Source: Porphyromonadaceae bacterium (GTDB lineage: Bacteria > Bacteroidota > Bacteroidia > Bacteroidales > Paludibacteraceae). Taken from it: a stretch of 49,133 bases of DNA. A program made the position numbers and the translations under genes. The notes under the pieces are model-generated. The model saw nothing but the letters and a program-made list of their open reading frames with translations, was not told the DNA's origin and did no database searches. Each line of letters starts with the position of its first letter. Positions within the stretch are counted from its first letter, which is position 1. This document shows, piece by piece, positions 22,283 through 31,739 of the stretch. The stretch spans positions 1 to 49,133 of the forward strand of contig JAAYIT010000185.1 in NCBI GenBank assembly GCA_012523295.1, given 5' to 3'.

Positions 22283-24763
22283 ATGACCATTAAACCCAAA
22301 ATCTATTCCATCCTTTTTCTGCTGTTATTAATATTTAGCGGTTGCAGCAATGAAAAAGATGCCTATTTTGCTGAACCAAACTGGCTCGAAAAGTCACTTT
22401 ACGAGGAGATGCAAGCAGAAGGAAATTTTACGAAATACCTTGCTTGTATTGACAGAACTCAATATTCAGCATTATTTAAGGGCGGTGGCGGCGGACTTTA
22501 TACTGTTTTTGCTCCCAATGATGCCGCTTTCGATGCATACCTTGCAAAGAAAAACTACTCATCTGTAGATGCTATCCCAATCGAGGAGGTGGAAGCCATT
22601 ATATCCTATTCCATGGTTTTTGCCAAATGGAAATCAGAAAATCTCGGAAGTTTATTTGCTGATCAAAACGAGTACATTCCCGGGCAGGCTTATAAAAGAA
22701 AGACAAACTATTATGAGCAAATCTACCGGGATCCAAATTTTAACAATAACTGGGTGATAGATCAAAATTCACTAATCGGATCTTCTGAAGACTATTACAA
22801 TTATAAATACATTCCCGTATTTACACAGCCTTATCTCAGTTTTAAGAGTATGACGCCGGAAGACTATAATGTGTTTTTCCCGGGTACTGAGTATGTGGGT
22901 AATCAAACGCATGCCAACGGACCGCTGGCGAATGTGTATGATGGTCAGATTGTTAAGCCAAATATCATTACCCGAAACGGAATTATTCACGAAGTGTCAA
23001 CCGTGAATTACCCGCTTGACAACATGGAAAAAGTATTGAGAGAGGAAAGTAAGTTCAATAATTTTAGGGAACTGCTCGATTTTAAATCTCTATCTAATGA
23101 ATTTGTTTTTAAATCTTATACCGAGTCTCAATTCAACACCGAATTATACAAAAAACTGAAACCAAACTCAGGCATTGATAAAGTCTATGTAAAAAGATAT
23201 AATAGCCCTGAACATTTGTATTTCTCTCCGGCTTTTGAAATTTTTGATGGCTCGCCTCTTCTTACCGAAACCGACGGTCACACAATGTTTGTACCCGAAA
23301 ATAACGCCCTTAATGACTACATTAATAGCAAGTTATTAAAATATTACGATAATATACATGATTTGCCACTCGAAGCTATATCAACCTTAATCAACACCCA
23401 TATGGCTTATGGAACAATTTGGCCATCTGCATTTAAGGAAGCTCAAGTATCTACCTCGGAGTATATTAATGGTGAAGGCGGGAGTGGAAGTGATTTCAGT
23501 AATTTTGGAGTGATCGGGCAGCGGATGGCAAGTAATGGTTTGATTTACAATATTGACCACGTTATTAAAAGTAAATTATTCGAGACTGTTTACGGTGAAA
23601 TTTTCTTAAATCCGGATTTCACACTACTAAATTCTGCCTTTGTAAAATTCTATAATAATTCACTTCGGGAAGACTTGATGAAAAGCTCGCTTACAGGGCA
23701 TTCTGCAAATCGATACACTCTTCTGATTCCCTCCAATGCTCAGCTATCTGAAGATGGATTTGAGTATAATTCGCTAAACAATACCTTTACAAATGAAAAA
23801 ATTGTAACTGAGCTTGTAGATACGAGACTTACCAGGCTAATGAGAATGCATATTCTCGAAGGTTACAAGAGTGATGCGGTTGACAGTGAAGTCGCGACCT
23901 TTGATACGCAAGGCCCAACGGAATATGGTGGCTGGAATTACAGAACTACATATTACGGTGACTTAATCCGATATAAAAACAATCAATTACAGACGAGTGG
24001 TAATGTTGATGAAAATACGTTTGTAAATGCAACTTTAGTAGAATCTACGTTGAATGGCAATGTATATTCAATAGACAGAATGCTGCAATATTCTACCAGA
24101 GAAACTACGCCGGATGATGTGACGGGCTGGAAGCAAAAGTCACTGTGGTACTATCTGAGGCTGGCCGCTATCGAGAATTCAAATGTCAGCACGTTTGTTC
24201 AGTATATTGAAGCGGCACTGAAGGATCCGGATACTGATGAATTGATGGGTATAAATGAAGAAAGTTTTTACACTGTGCTGATGGTAAATAATGCCAGAAT
24301 GAATACAGCGATAAATAACGGTGATTTACCTCCGTTAGCTGAATTGTCGAATGATCCTTTGGCAGTAGAAAAAGCAGCAGCTTTTATTCGTTCACATTTT
24401 CTTCAGGGAAAGGTTTATCCGGATGACCGGCTTACTTATATCTACCCTTATAATGTAGCAGAGCCGAACAGGAGTATCGCGGGCACCATGTACCGTATCA
24501 ATGATGATGCGCAAGGATTGGTAAACCAAAGAACAACAGTAGTAGTGACTAAAAACGCTAACGGAACATTGAATTTCCAACCCCAAGACGTGGTTGTAAA
24601 CGGGCAAACACTTGTTGTGGGTTCAATGGGGGCTGCCAATCAGCGGATTATTACCGGAACCGCGGCAGGTAACAACGGATATCGAAGCAATCGTTTCGCG
24701 GGCAAATCAGTTTTACATGAGTTTTATTCGTATTTCAAATTTGTTGTTCAGCCGGCGAATTAA
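22283..24763 (+). CDS. Four-repeat fasciclin (FAS1) domain lipoprotein
   Basis: An 826-aa surface lipoprotein candidate: signal ILFLLLLIFSGCSNEKD with lipobox Cys. Four FAS1-like units can be placed by their first-strand motifs: YTVFAPNDAAFDAYL (about residue 73), TMFVPENNALNDYI (about 333), YTLLIPSNAQ (about 478) and YTVLMVNNAR (about 662). Each is followed by an H-box-like segment such as NGIIHEVSTV, NGLIYNIDHVI and GNVYSIDRML. FAS1 domains mediate adhesion or ligand binding, and in Bacteroidota PULs such lipoproteins often accompany SusC/SusD. A glycan- or partner-binding role at the cell surface is inferred. It is the first gene of the run, with 71 bases before SusC. Confidence 0.85.
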   Translation: MTIKPKIYSILFLLLLIFSGCSNEKDAYFAEPNWLEKSLYEEMQAEGNFTKYLACIDRTQYSALFKGGGGGLYTVFAPNDAAFDAYLAKKNYSSVDAIPIEEVEAIISYSMVFAKWKSENLGSLFADQNEYIPGQAYKRKTNYYEQIYRDPNFNNNWVIDQNSLIGSSEDYYNYKYIPVFTQPYLSFKSMTPEDYNVFFPGTEYVGNQTHANGPLANVYDGQIVKPNIITRNGIIHEVSTVNYPLDNMEKVLREESKFNNFRELLDFKSLSNEFVFKSYTESQFNTELYKKLKPNSGIDKVYVKRYNSPEHLYFSPAFEIFDGSPLLTETDGHTMFVPENNALNDYINSKLLKYYDNIHDLPLEAISTLINTHMAYGTIWPSAFKEAQVSTSEYINGEGGSGSDFSNFGVIGQRMASNGLIYNIDHVIKSKLFETVYGEIFLNPDFTLLNSAFVKFYNNSLREDLMKSSLTGHSANRYTLLIPSNAQLSEDGFEYNSLNNTFTNEKIVTELVDTRLTRLMRMHILEGYKSDAVDSEVATFDTQGPTEYGGWNYRTTYYGDLIRYKNNQLQTSGNVDENTFVNATLVESTLNGNVYSIDRMLQYSTRETTPDDVTGWKQKSLWYYLRLAAIENSNVSTFVQYIEAALKDPDTDELMGINEESFYTVLMVNNARMNTAINNGDLPPLAELSNDPLAVEKAAAFIRSHFLQGKVYPDDRLTYIYPYNVAEPNRSIAGTMYRINDDAQGLVNQRTTVVVTKNANGTLNFQPQDVVVNGQTLVVGSMGAANQRIITGTAAGNNGYRSNRFAGKSVLHEFYSYFKFVVQPAN

Positions 24764-24834
24764 CTTCACCTGTATTCAAGTAAAATAATCTAATTTCGAA
24801 AAGTATATAAGTAGCTTTAAATATAATCTCTAAC

Positions 24835-27800
24835 ATGAAAAAATCAATCAAAAGATATTACAAAGTATTAGGTTTGATTATTATTTTGTTTCCACTGCAT
24901 CTTTTCTCTCAAAACACAACATTAGTCAGAGGTACTATTACTGATGCTCAATCGGAAGTACTTCCATTTGTTACAATCATTGAGAGAAACGTTGAAAATC
25001 GTACTATCTCGAGTGCTATTGCAGATATGGATGGAAACTTTAGTATCAATATGAACGATCCCACAAATAACGTCTTAGTTTTCAAATATGTTGGTTTCAA
25101 AGATAAAGAAGTTAGAGTTGGTGAAAACAGAGTTCTGAAAATTGTACTGGATGATGAAGAAACTGTACTTCAGGATGTGGTTGTGACGGCGCGTGCCAGA
25201 CAAAATCTCGGAGGACTTTCAATAGAGGAAAGAGATATTTCTATGGCGATTGGCCGATTAAGTGCTGATGAAATTTCAGAAGTACACGCTGCTTCGATTG
25301 ATGATGCGCTTCAAGGACGGATTGCCGGTGTTGATATCGTAGGCTCTACAGGAAATCCGGGTGGAGGAATGGCAATCCGAGTTCGTGGACTTTCTTCTAT
25401 TCACGGCGACAACCAGCCGCTTATCGTTGTTGATGGTATTCCAATGGAAACAATTGTAGGAGCTTCTGCAGGTACTTTTGATTACAGCACGGCTACCGAG
25501 GAAGAATTTTCTCAAATGCTTAATATACCTCCTTCTGATATTCAGGACATTGCCGTGCTGAAAGATGCGGCAGCGTCTGCAATTTACGGCTCACGCGGTG
25601 CTGATGGAGTAATCGTAATCACTACAAAACGTGGTACGGTAAGTCCGCCCAGGATTAACTTCAGAAGCACCTTTACTATGGATAAGCCCATTGAGTCAAT
25701 CCCCAGACTCTCAGGTTACGAGTACTCTACGCTGATTTCCGAATCGATGTTCAATGCCGGAAGAATTCTTGATGTAGCACAGTATCCCGAGTTCGCGTAT
25801 GACCCGAACAACTTGTCAACCTTTTACAATTATTCTCAAAATACGGATTGGGTAAAAGCTTTGGAGCAGGATGGTTTTACGCAGGATTACACATTGTCGC
25901 TTTCCGGTGGAAGTAGAAAAGTACGATACAGATTCTCAGCCGGATACTGGGATCAACAAGGAATTACAATCGGTACAGGATATCAACGATTGAATACAAG
26001 AACAAACCTCGACTATTTTGTATCGGACAAACTCCGTTTTTCGGCAGACATTGCCTATACGCACTCGGATACTAAACGAAATTTTATTCCTGAATCAAAC
26101 AACAATACTAGTGGAGATTTAAGAGATAAAGCTTATATCAAAATGCCTAATCAGAGTATATACTACTACAATGATTTTGGTGAAATGACTTCACTGTTTT
26201 TTGCTCCTGAGTCTAACTTGCAGGGAACTTATCCCGGAGCGTACAATCCCGTAGCCATGGCTTTGCATAGCAAGAATACGGTAAGAAATGATAATTCGCG
26301 TCCAAAATTCTCGTTGATTTATGACCCAAATGTAGAATGGCAATTTAAGTTTGATATCGCTTTTGAAATTTCCAACAATAAGGTCGAGAAATACTTGCCA
26401 CAGACTGCTACGGGACTTCCCTGGAACAACAACAGAACAAATTTCGCTTCCGACACAGATGATGATTCATTTGTAATTCAAACATTCTCGGATGCCCGTT
26501 GGATGCCAAAAGCGCTTAACAATGACAAGCACCGTTTGATTTCCCTGTTGAGATTTGCGACCTATGACCGAAAAAGTAACACATACAATGCTTCTACCGG
26601 TAATCTGCCTTCTCCCGTGCTGCAAGACCCGTCCATTAATTCAAGGTTATATGGAGCAGGAGGTATTAGCTCGCCTATGGGAAGACAAAGGAGTATCTCT
26701 ACCGTACTCAACTTGAATTACACCTATTTAGACAGATATATTATTTACGGAAGTTTGAGGATGGATGGTGATTCCAAATTCGGTCCTAATTACAGATTTG
26801 GAGTCTTCCCGGCAATATCAGGAAGATACCGTATTTCAGGCGAACCATTTATGAAAGACATTGAGTGGATAGATGATTTATCGGTAAGAGGCTCCTGGGG
26901 AGTCGTTGGTAAAACGCCAAAATACGACTACATGTATTTCAGTAAATACCGTAACTACAGTTATAATTATTTAGGAAAAACAGCCACTTATCCAACAAAT
27001 ATCGCATTGGATAATCTTCGTTGGGAAAAATCTATTCAGCAAAATATCGCGCTTAATTTTATAGCATTTGATTACAGACTTAATATAGAATTTGACTTAT
27101 ACAAGAAAACAACGATAGATGGTATTTCTGAAATCGGTATTCCTTCATCATCAGGGCTTAGTAGGACTACGATGAATCAAAATACGGTTGAAAACATTGG
27201 TTGGGAACTGTATGTACAGACCACTCCGTTTCAAACAAAAGATTGGCAAGTCAGATTTGATTTCAACGTTGCCCGCTCGCAAAACTTCCTGCGTAAACTT
27301 TCACAGTATGCTGTGACCGAGTCCGGATCATGGGACAATAATGGTCAGTATCTGATCCGATTGGAACTGAATCAACCTTACGGCTCATTCTATGGTTACA
27401 AATACGATGGTGTTTATTTAAATAAAGAACAAACAATTGCTAAAGACAGAAATGGAAATCCTATTTACACGATGGGTGATACGGGAATGATGGAAGCTGT
27501 TTACACGATGTTTGGATACCCCAGCATAGGATATGAATTCATGGCAGGAGATGCCAGATATGTCGATATTAACAATGATGGAAATATAAATTTGCAGGAC
27601 ATTGTTTACCTGGGCGATTACAATCCGTTGTTTTACGGTGGATTTGGTCCGAAATTAAGGTATAAAAATTTATCGATTGACTCGTGGTTCTATTTCCGAT
27701 ATGGAAACGACATTATCAACATGACACGAATGAATATGGAGAAAATGTATGACTTTAACAATCAAAGTACTGCAACTCTCAAACGATTCAGAGAGCCATA

Positions 27801-28143
27801 TGAAGTAGGTCAGGAAGATAAAGCGCCTGCTGATCTGTTACCACGCGCGTTATTTAGAAGTGGTTATAACTGGCTGGCGTCAGACCGGTTTGTTGAAGAC
27901 GGATCATTCTTAAAATGGAAAACTTTAACTGTAAGATATAATATACCTCGTCAGTTTACTTCTCAGTTCAAAGTAGCCGATTTGTATGTTTGGCTGACGA
28001 TGCAAAACATGCTTACATTTACCAACTATACCGGTCAGGATCCCGAGGTTTCTATTACCGGTGGTTTGAACAAAGTGGGACGAGATTATTCTCAAGCTCC
28101 AAGACCCAGACAATACACATTTGGTCTGAGTATTACTTTATAA
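24835..28143 (+). CDS. SusC/RagA-family TonB-dependent outer membrane transporter (1)
   Basis: An 1102-aa outer membrane importer. Signal peptide LIIILFPLHLFSQ, then a carboxypeptidase-regulatory-like domain (VRGTITDAQSEVLPFVTII), a TonB-box-like stretch (ETVLQDVVVTARAR), and the SusC plug with LQGRIAGVDIVGSTGNPGGG, IRVRGLSSIHGDNQPLIVVD and ASAIYGSRGADGVIVITTK. The barrel ends with a C-terminal aromatic/strand pattern (QYTFGLSITL). It should take up oligosaccharides captured by the SusD partner, which follows at 28275. The spacer to SusD contains leader element copy E, so the usual tight susC-susD junction is interrupted. Length is typical. Confidence 0.96.
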   Translation: MKKSIKRYYKVLGLIIILFPLHLFSQNTTLVRGTITDAQSEVLPFVTIIERNVENRTISSAIADMDGNFSINMNDPTNNVLVFKYVGFKDKEVRVGENRVLKIVLDDEETVLQDVVVTARARQNLGGLSIEERDISMAIGRLSADEISEVHAASIDDALQGRIAGVDIVGSTGNPGGGMAIRVRGLSSIHGDNQPLIVVDGIPMETIVGASAGTFDYSTATEEEFSQMLNIPPSDIQDIAVLKDAAASAIYGSRGADGVIVITTKRGTVSPPRINFRSTFTMDKPIESIPRLSGYEYSTLISESMFNAGRILDVAQYPEFAYDPNNLSTFYNYSQNTDWVKALEQDGFTQDYTLSLSGGSRKVRYRFSAGYWDQQGITIGTGYQRLNTRTNLDYFVSDKLRFSADIAYTHSDTKRNFIPESNNNTSGDLRDKAYIKMPNQSIYYYNDFGEMTSLFFAPESNLQGTYPGAYNPVAMALHSKNTVRNDNSRPKFSLIYDPNVEWQFKFDIAFEISNNKVEKYLPQTATGLPWNNNRTNFASDTDDDSFVIQTFSDARWMPKALNNDKHRLISLLRFATYDRKSNTYNASTGNLPSPVLQDPSINSRLYGAGGISSPMGRQRSISTVLNLNYTYLDRYIIYGSLRMDGDSKFGPNYRFGVFPAISGRYRISGEPFMKDIEWIDDLSVRGSWGVVGKTPKYDYMYFSKYRNYSYNYLGKTATYPTNIALDNLRWEKSIQQNIALNFIAFDYRLNIEFDLYKKTTIDGISEIGIPSSSGLSRTTMNQNTVENIGWELYVQTTPFQTKDWQVRFDFNVARSQNFLRKLSQYAVTESGSWDNNGQYLIRLELNQPYGSFYGYKYDGVYLNKEQTIAKDRNGNPIYTMGDTGMMEAVYTMFGYPSIGYEFMAGDARYVDINNDGNINLQDIVYLGDYNPLFYGGFGPKLRYKNLSIDSWFYFRYGNDIINMTRMNMEKMYDFNNQSTATLKRFREPYEVGQEDKAPADLLPRALFRSGYNWLASDRFVEDGSFLKWKTLTVRYNIPRQFTSQFKVADLYVWLTMQNMLTFTNYTGQDPEVSITGGLNKVGRDYSQAPRPRQYTFGLSITL

Positions 28144-28180
28144 TTTATTAAACTGGCAAACTTATAAAATCTAACTACAT

Positions 28181-28270
28181 ATGAAACAGCCATTTAAGAT
28201 AAATCTCAGACCCGAGAGAATGGTTAATGGCGTGTTCCATACGACCTTAGTGTTAAAAAATAAATTTTAA
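28181..28270 (+). CDS. 29-aa leader peptide ORF (copy E)
   Basis: MKQPFKINLRPERMVNGVFH followed by TTLVLKNKF and TAA. It is five residues longer than the other copies because the TAA of codon 25 is TTA here. Its stop is only four bases before the susD ATG, close enough for translational coupling. No domain is recognised; the evidence is the recurrence of the frame. Confidence 0.4.
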   Translation: MKQPFKINLRPERMVNGVFHTTLVLKNKF

Positions 28271-28274
28271 TCGT
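28181..28274 (+). repeat. Leader-ORF element, copy E
   Basis: A 94-bp copy, plus strand, filling most of the susC-susD gap and ending at the ATGAAA of susD. It keeps ATGAAACAGCCATTTAAG, ATGGTTAATGGCGTGTTCCA and the terminal TAATCGTATGAAA. Confidence 0.85.
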
Positions 28275-29885
28275 ATGAAAGTTAATTTTAAGAAAATATT
28301 TATATATACGCTGCTTATTGTATTTCTCATTCCCTCATGTAACTACCTGAATCTGGAGCCGGAAGATGAAGTAACAAGAGATAAATTCTGGAAAACGAAA
28401 GAAGAAGTAGAAAGTGCTGTAATGGGTTGCTACGCGGCAATGATGAATTATGATGCTATGCTCAGGTATTTTCTCTGGGGAGAAATAAGAGCAGATTTAG
28501 TTGTTACAACAGTTCGTGCCAATGAGGCTTTGATTAACATAAAAAACGGGGATTTAAGTCCTACGGATGGTTTCAACGCCTGGGGAAGCATATACGCTGT
28601 CATTAATAATTGCAATACGGTACTTGAATTTGCGAAAGAGACAAAGAAAATTGACCAGTCGTTTTCTGAAGATTTACTTTTACAATACGAAGCTGAAGTA
28701 ACCGCGATCAGGTCATTGATGTACTTTTACTTAGTCAGAACCTTTGGAGATGTACCTTACATAACTGAAGCTTCGCTAAGTGATTCGCAGAATTATTCTG
28801 TACCGAAAAGCACTCAAAAAGAGATTATTGAAGAACTTATCAAAAGTCTCAAAAGCATTGATAGAACTCAGAATGGCACCAACAAGGGAATACCTTTTGG
28901 ATACGGGACCAATCCCGCGGCAAATAAAGGAAGATTTACGGTATGGGGTGTAAAAGCTTTATTGGCTGATATTTACTTGTGGAACGAAGATTATGAAAAA
29001 TGCATATCAGAAACAAATCAGATAATTAATTCCGGACAATTTTCATTAGTACAGATTAAGAGCAACCTTGAAAATGTTGATTTCAATGGTGAAGTCAGGA
29101 CAGTTTATTATCCTTCAGAAGCCGATGCTGATATTTTCTTCACGTCCATGTATGTAAATGGAAACTCCGTGGAAAGTATTTTTGAATTACAGTTTTCGAC
29201 CGATTATGAAAATCCGTTTTACGACTACTTTAGTTCCAGAACCGGAAGAATAGCCGCCAATACCGAAGTATTGTCAAATTTAGAACTGTTTATGCCTTCT
29301 TCTGTTGATAAAGGCTGGTATGATACGCGTGGTGAAGGAGTTTCGTTCCGTCAGGGATTAATCTGGAAGTGGATTGGCTTGAATCGAAGCAGCGCGACGA
29401 CCCGGGTGCAGGGCGAATCATTCAGCAATTGGATTTTTTATCGGCTGGCAGATGTTTACTTAATGAAAGCGGAAGCGTTGAATCAGTTAGGTAAAAGCGG
29501 CAATACTGCTCAGCTTGAAGAGTCATTGGCGATTGTTCGTAAAATTCGCGAAAGAGCTACAGCGCCTGAATCTACAGACTTGATACCAAGTACTTCTCTT
29601 CAAATTGATCCGCAAATTCTTGAAGAATTTATTTTGAAAGAAAGAGCCAGAGAATTCGCGCACGAAGGAAAACGCTGGTTTGATGTGCTCAGAAATGCAA
29701 AAAGAGATAACTATGCCGGAATAAACCACTTGATTGTACTTGCTACATATTCTACAACTCCTGATAAAGTGTTGGGGTTGCAAAACAAATGGAAAGGTGA
29801 CTTCAACAGCCATTATTCCCCGATTGATTTAGAAGAGTTAAGAGCAAATTCGGCATTAGTGCAGAATCCATTTTACCTAAAATAA
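28275..29885 (+). CDS. SusD/RagB-family glycan-binding lipoprotein (1)
   Basis: A 536-aa surface lipoprotein with signal TLLIVFLIPSCNYLNLEPED and the SusD start pattern (DKFWKTKEEVESAVMGCYAA). TPR-type helices follow, then the conserved C-terminal block EEFILKERAREFAHEGKRWF and DVLRNAKRDN. SusD proteins cap the SusC barrel and bind the incoming glycan; this one should pair with the transporter just upstream. The gene starts at the end of leader element copy E. Confidence 0.95.
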   Translation: MKVNFKKIFIYTLLIVFLIPSCNYLNLEPEDEVTRDKFWKTKEEVESAVMGCYAAMMNYDAMLRYFLWGEIRADLVVTTVRANEALINIKNGDLSPTDGFNAWGSIYAVINNCNTVLEFAKETKKIDQSFSEDLLLQYEAEVTAIRSLMYFYLVRTFGDVPYITEASLSDSQNYSVPKSTQKEIIEELIKSLKSIDRTQNGTNKGIPFGYGTNPAANKGRFTVWGVKALLADIYLWNEDYEKCISETNQIINSGQFSLVQIKSNLENVDFNGEVRTVYYPSEADADIFFTSMYVNGNSVESIFELQFSTDYENPFYDYFSSRTGRIAANTEVLSNLELFMPSSVDKGWYDTRGEGVSFRQGLIWKWIGLNRSSATTRVQGESFSNWIFYRLADVYLMKAEALNQLGKSGNTAQLEESLAIVRKIRERATAPESTDLIPSTSLQIDPQILEEFILKERAREFAHEGKRWFDVLRNAKRDNYAGINHLIVLATYSTTPDKVLGLQNKWKGDFNSHYSPIDLEELRANSALVQNPFYLK

Positions 29886-29910
29886 TATTAACTTAGAGAG
29901 TATCAATATT

Positions 29911-31725
29911 ATGAAAACAACAAAAAACATACGAAAAATAAGGCCTTTACCGGTACTGTTATTTTTGATAACTACCATGTCTTTCTTTGTTTCCTGCGAA
30001 AAAGATATGGAAGGAAAAACCTATCAGGTTTCTGATGAGCTGATGATAGATGAACTGATGGAAGAAAGAAGTGAACTTTCTGATTTTTTGAAAATTGTAG
30101 ATAAATCTGAAATGAGAGGTACAATTCACGCCTATGGTACCTATACATTTTTTGCTCCTACCAACGATGGAGTAAGCAAATTCTTATCAAAAATAGGAAA
30201 AAGTCTGACTGACATCACTAAAGAAGAAGCATTGGAAATAGTGAAATATCACTTAGTCAAAGACACGATTCCCACATCCGGTTTTGTGGATGGCAGACTA
30301 ATGACATCTAATTTTTCCAATAAATTTATCACTACTAAAGTAGTTACAAGTGATTCGGGGGTGGAAATAGAATTAAACCGCGCATCTCTAATAAAAGAAA
30401 AAGATGTACGCGGGGCTAATGGGTATTTGCACGTTGTGGATAATGTTTTATCGCATCCCATGGAGTCTATTTCAGATCGAATCAGAGCTTTGCCGGAAGA
30501 GTATTCATTGATGAAAGAGATTTTTGAAATGTCAAATTTCGCTAAAACAATGGAAAATTTGGAAGAATCCGAGACCTGGTACACATTTTTTATTCAAGAC
30601 AATAACTCGTTCCAAGAGTTAGGCATTGAAACCGTGGAAGATTTATTAGTCAGGTTAAGAGAAAAAACTCCGGATATAACAGATGATCAAGTGTTAATAT
30701 ATAATTATGTAGCATATCACTGTATTCCGCAACTAAGCTACGTGGCAGATTTACTTATGACTTCAGCGCTAATGACAATTGTGCCGAATCAGGTGATTAC
30801 TGTCAAAAGAGAATACGAACAGGTAAAGCTTAATGAATTTGAAACGAACGGGGTTTTGGAACCCGGAATTTTAGTTGACAGAACGAGCGAATATACCGAT
30901 TTATCTTGTTCAGATGGAGTTATTCACAAAATCAACGGGAATATTGAAATTGTAAAACGGAGCGCATACCGTGTTTATTGGGATTTAGCAGAGCAACCGG
31001 AAATCATGGCTTTGAAAGGATTTAGAAAAGCCGGGACTAGTGTTATTTTCGAGCCGGGAGATTTGTCAGAAATAAATTGGGGAGGAAGAGCTCCTTATAC
31101 TTTGGAGTATTACAGTACCGGATATCCGAATATTTTGAACAAAGACAATAACTTCATTAATGGCGACTACATTGCATTCACCCGTTTAAGCAGCAATACA
31201 GCTTCTTGGGCAGAATTCAAGACACCTGTTTTGGTTGAGGGTAAATACAAAGTTTGGATAGGCATGCGATTTAGATTAACCGCGAGCGGATCCGTTGTGA
31301 GCCAAGACATGCGAGCTATTTTCAAACAAGACGGTCAAGATGACCAGAATTTAGGTGTAACTAACATCTACTACGGCAAAAGTCCGGGCAGCTATAATCT
31401 TACTGAAATTAATACAGAATTTCATCAACGAATGGAGCTTGATGGTCAAAAGATTTATACTGCCAGTTACTATGATACAGCAAATCCTTGTTTCTACTTA
31501 GGAGCAATAGAAGTTACGACTACCGGAAGACATACATTCAGATGGGAAGCGCTTACAGAAGCCAGATTCTGGCCTTGTTTGGATGTGATACACTTCATAC
31601 CGATTGACGATGACCAAATCTGGCCGAAACAAGACTTAAGAGGAAAATTAATATATGAAAATACACCGGATTGTGAAATTTATCCTTACACAAACTGTGA
31701 AGAAGAAACTCCTGTAGAAGAATAA
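29911..31725 (+). CDS. Fasciclin lipoprotein with C-terminal beta-sandwich (1)
   Basis: A 604-aa lipoprotein, signal ending FFVSCEKDMEG. Two FAS1 units: the first around YTFFAPTNDGVSKFL (about residue 76) with GYLHVVDNVL as H-box, the second around WYTFFIQDNNSFQEL (about 222) with DGVIHKINGNI. The C-terminal part (about 345-590) is beta-rich with conserved aromatic residues (ASWAEFKTPVLVEGKYKVWI, HTFRWEALTEARFWPCLD), resembling a carbohydrate-binding jelly roll in style, though no family is certain. It sits 25 bases after SusD, the place normally taken by a SusE/F-like surface glycan-binding protein, and I infer that role. Confidence 0.8.
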   Translation: MKTTKNIRKIRPLPVLLFLITTMSFFVSCEKDMEGKTYQVSDELMIDELMEERSELSDFLKIVDKSEMRGTIHAYGTYTFFAPTNDGVSKFLSKIGKSLTDITKEEALEIVKYHLVKDTIPTSGFVDGRLMTSNFSNKFITTKVVTSDSGVEIELNRASLIKEKDVRGANGYLHVVDNVLSHPMESISDRIRALPEEYSLMKEIFEMSNFAKTMENLEESETWYTFFIQDNNSFQELGIETVEDLLVRLREKTPDITDDQVLIYNYVAYHCIPQLSYVADLLMTSALMTIVPNQVITVKREYEQVKLNEFETNGVLEPGILVDRTSEYTDLSCSDGVIHKINGNIEIVKRSAYRVYWDLAEQPEIMALKGFRKAGTSVIFEPGDLSEINWGGRAPYTLEYYSTGYPNILNKDNNFINGDYIAFTRLSSNTASWAEFKTPVLVEGKYKVWIGMRFRLTASGSVVSQDMRAIFKQDGQDDQNLGVTNIYYGKSPGSYNLTEINTEFHQRMELDGQKIYTASYYDTANPCFYLGAIEVTTTGRHTFRWEALTEARFWPCLDVIHFIPIDDDQIWPKQDLRGKLIYENTPDCEIYPYTNCEEETPVEE

Positions 31726-31739
31726 TCTTAGAAATAAAC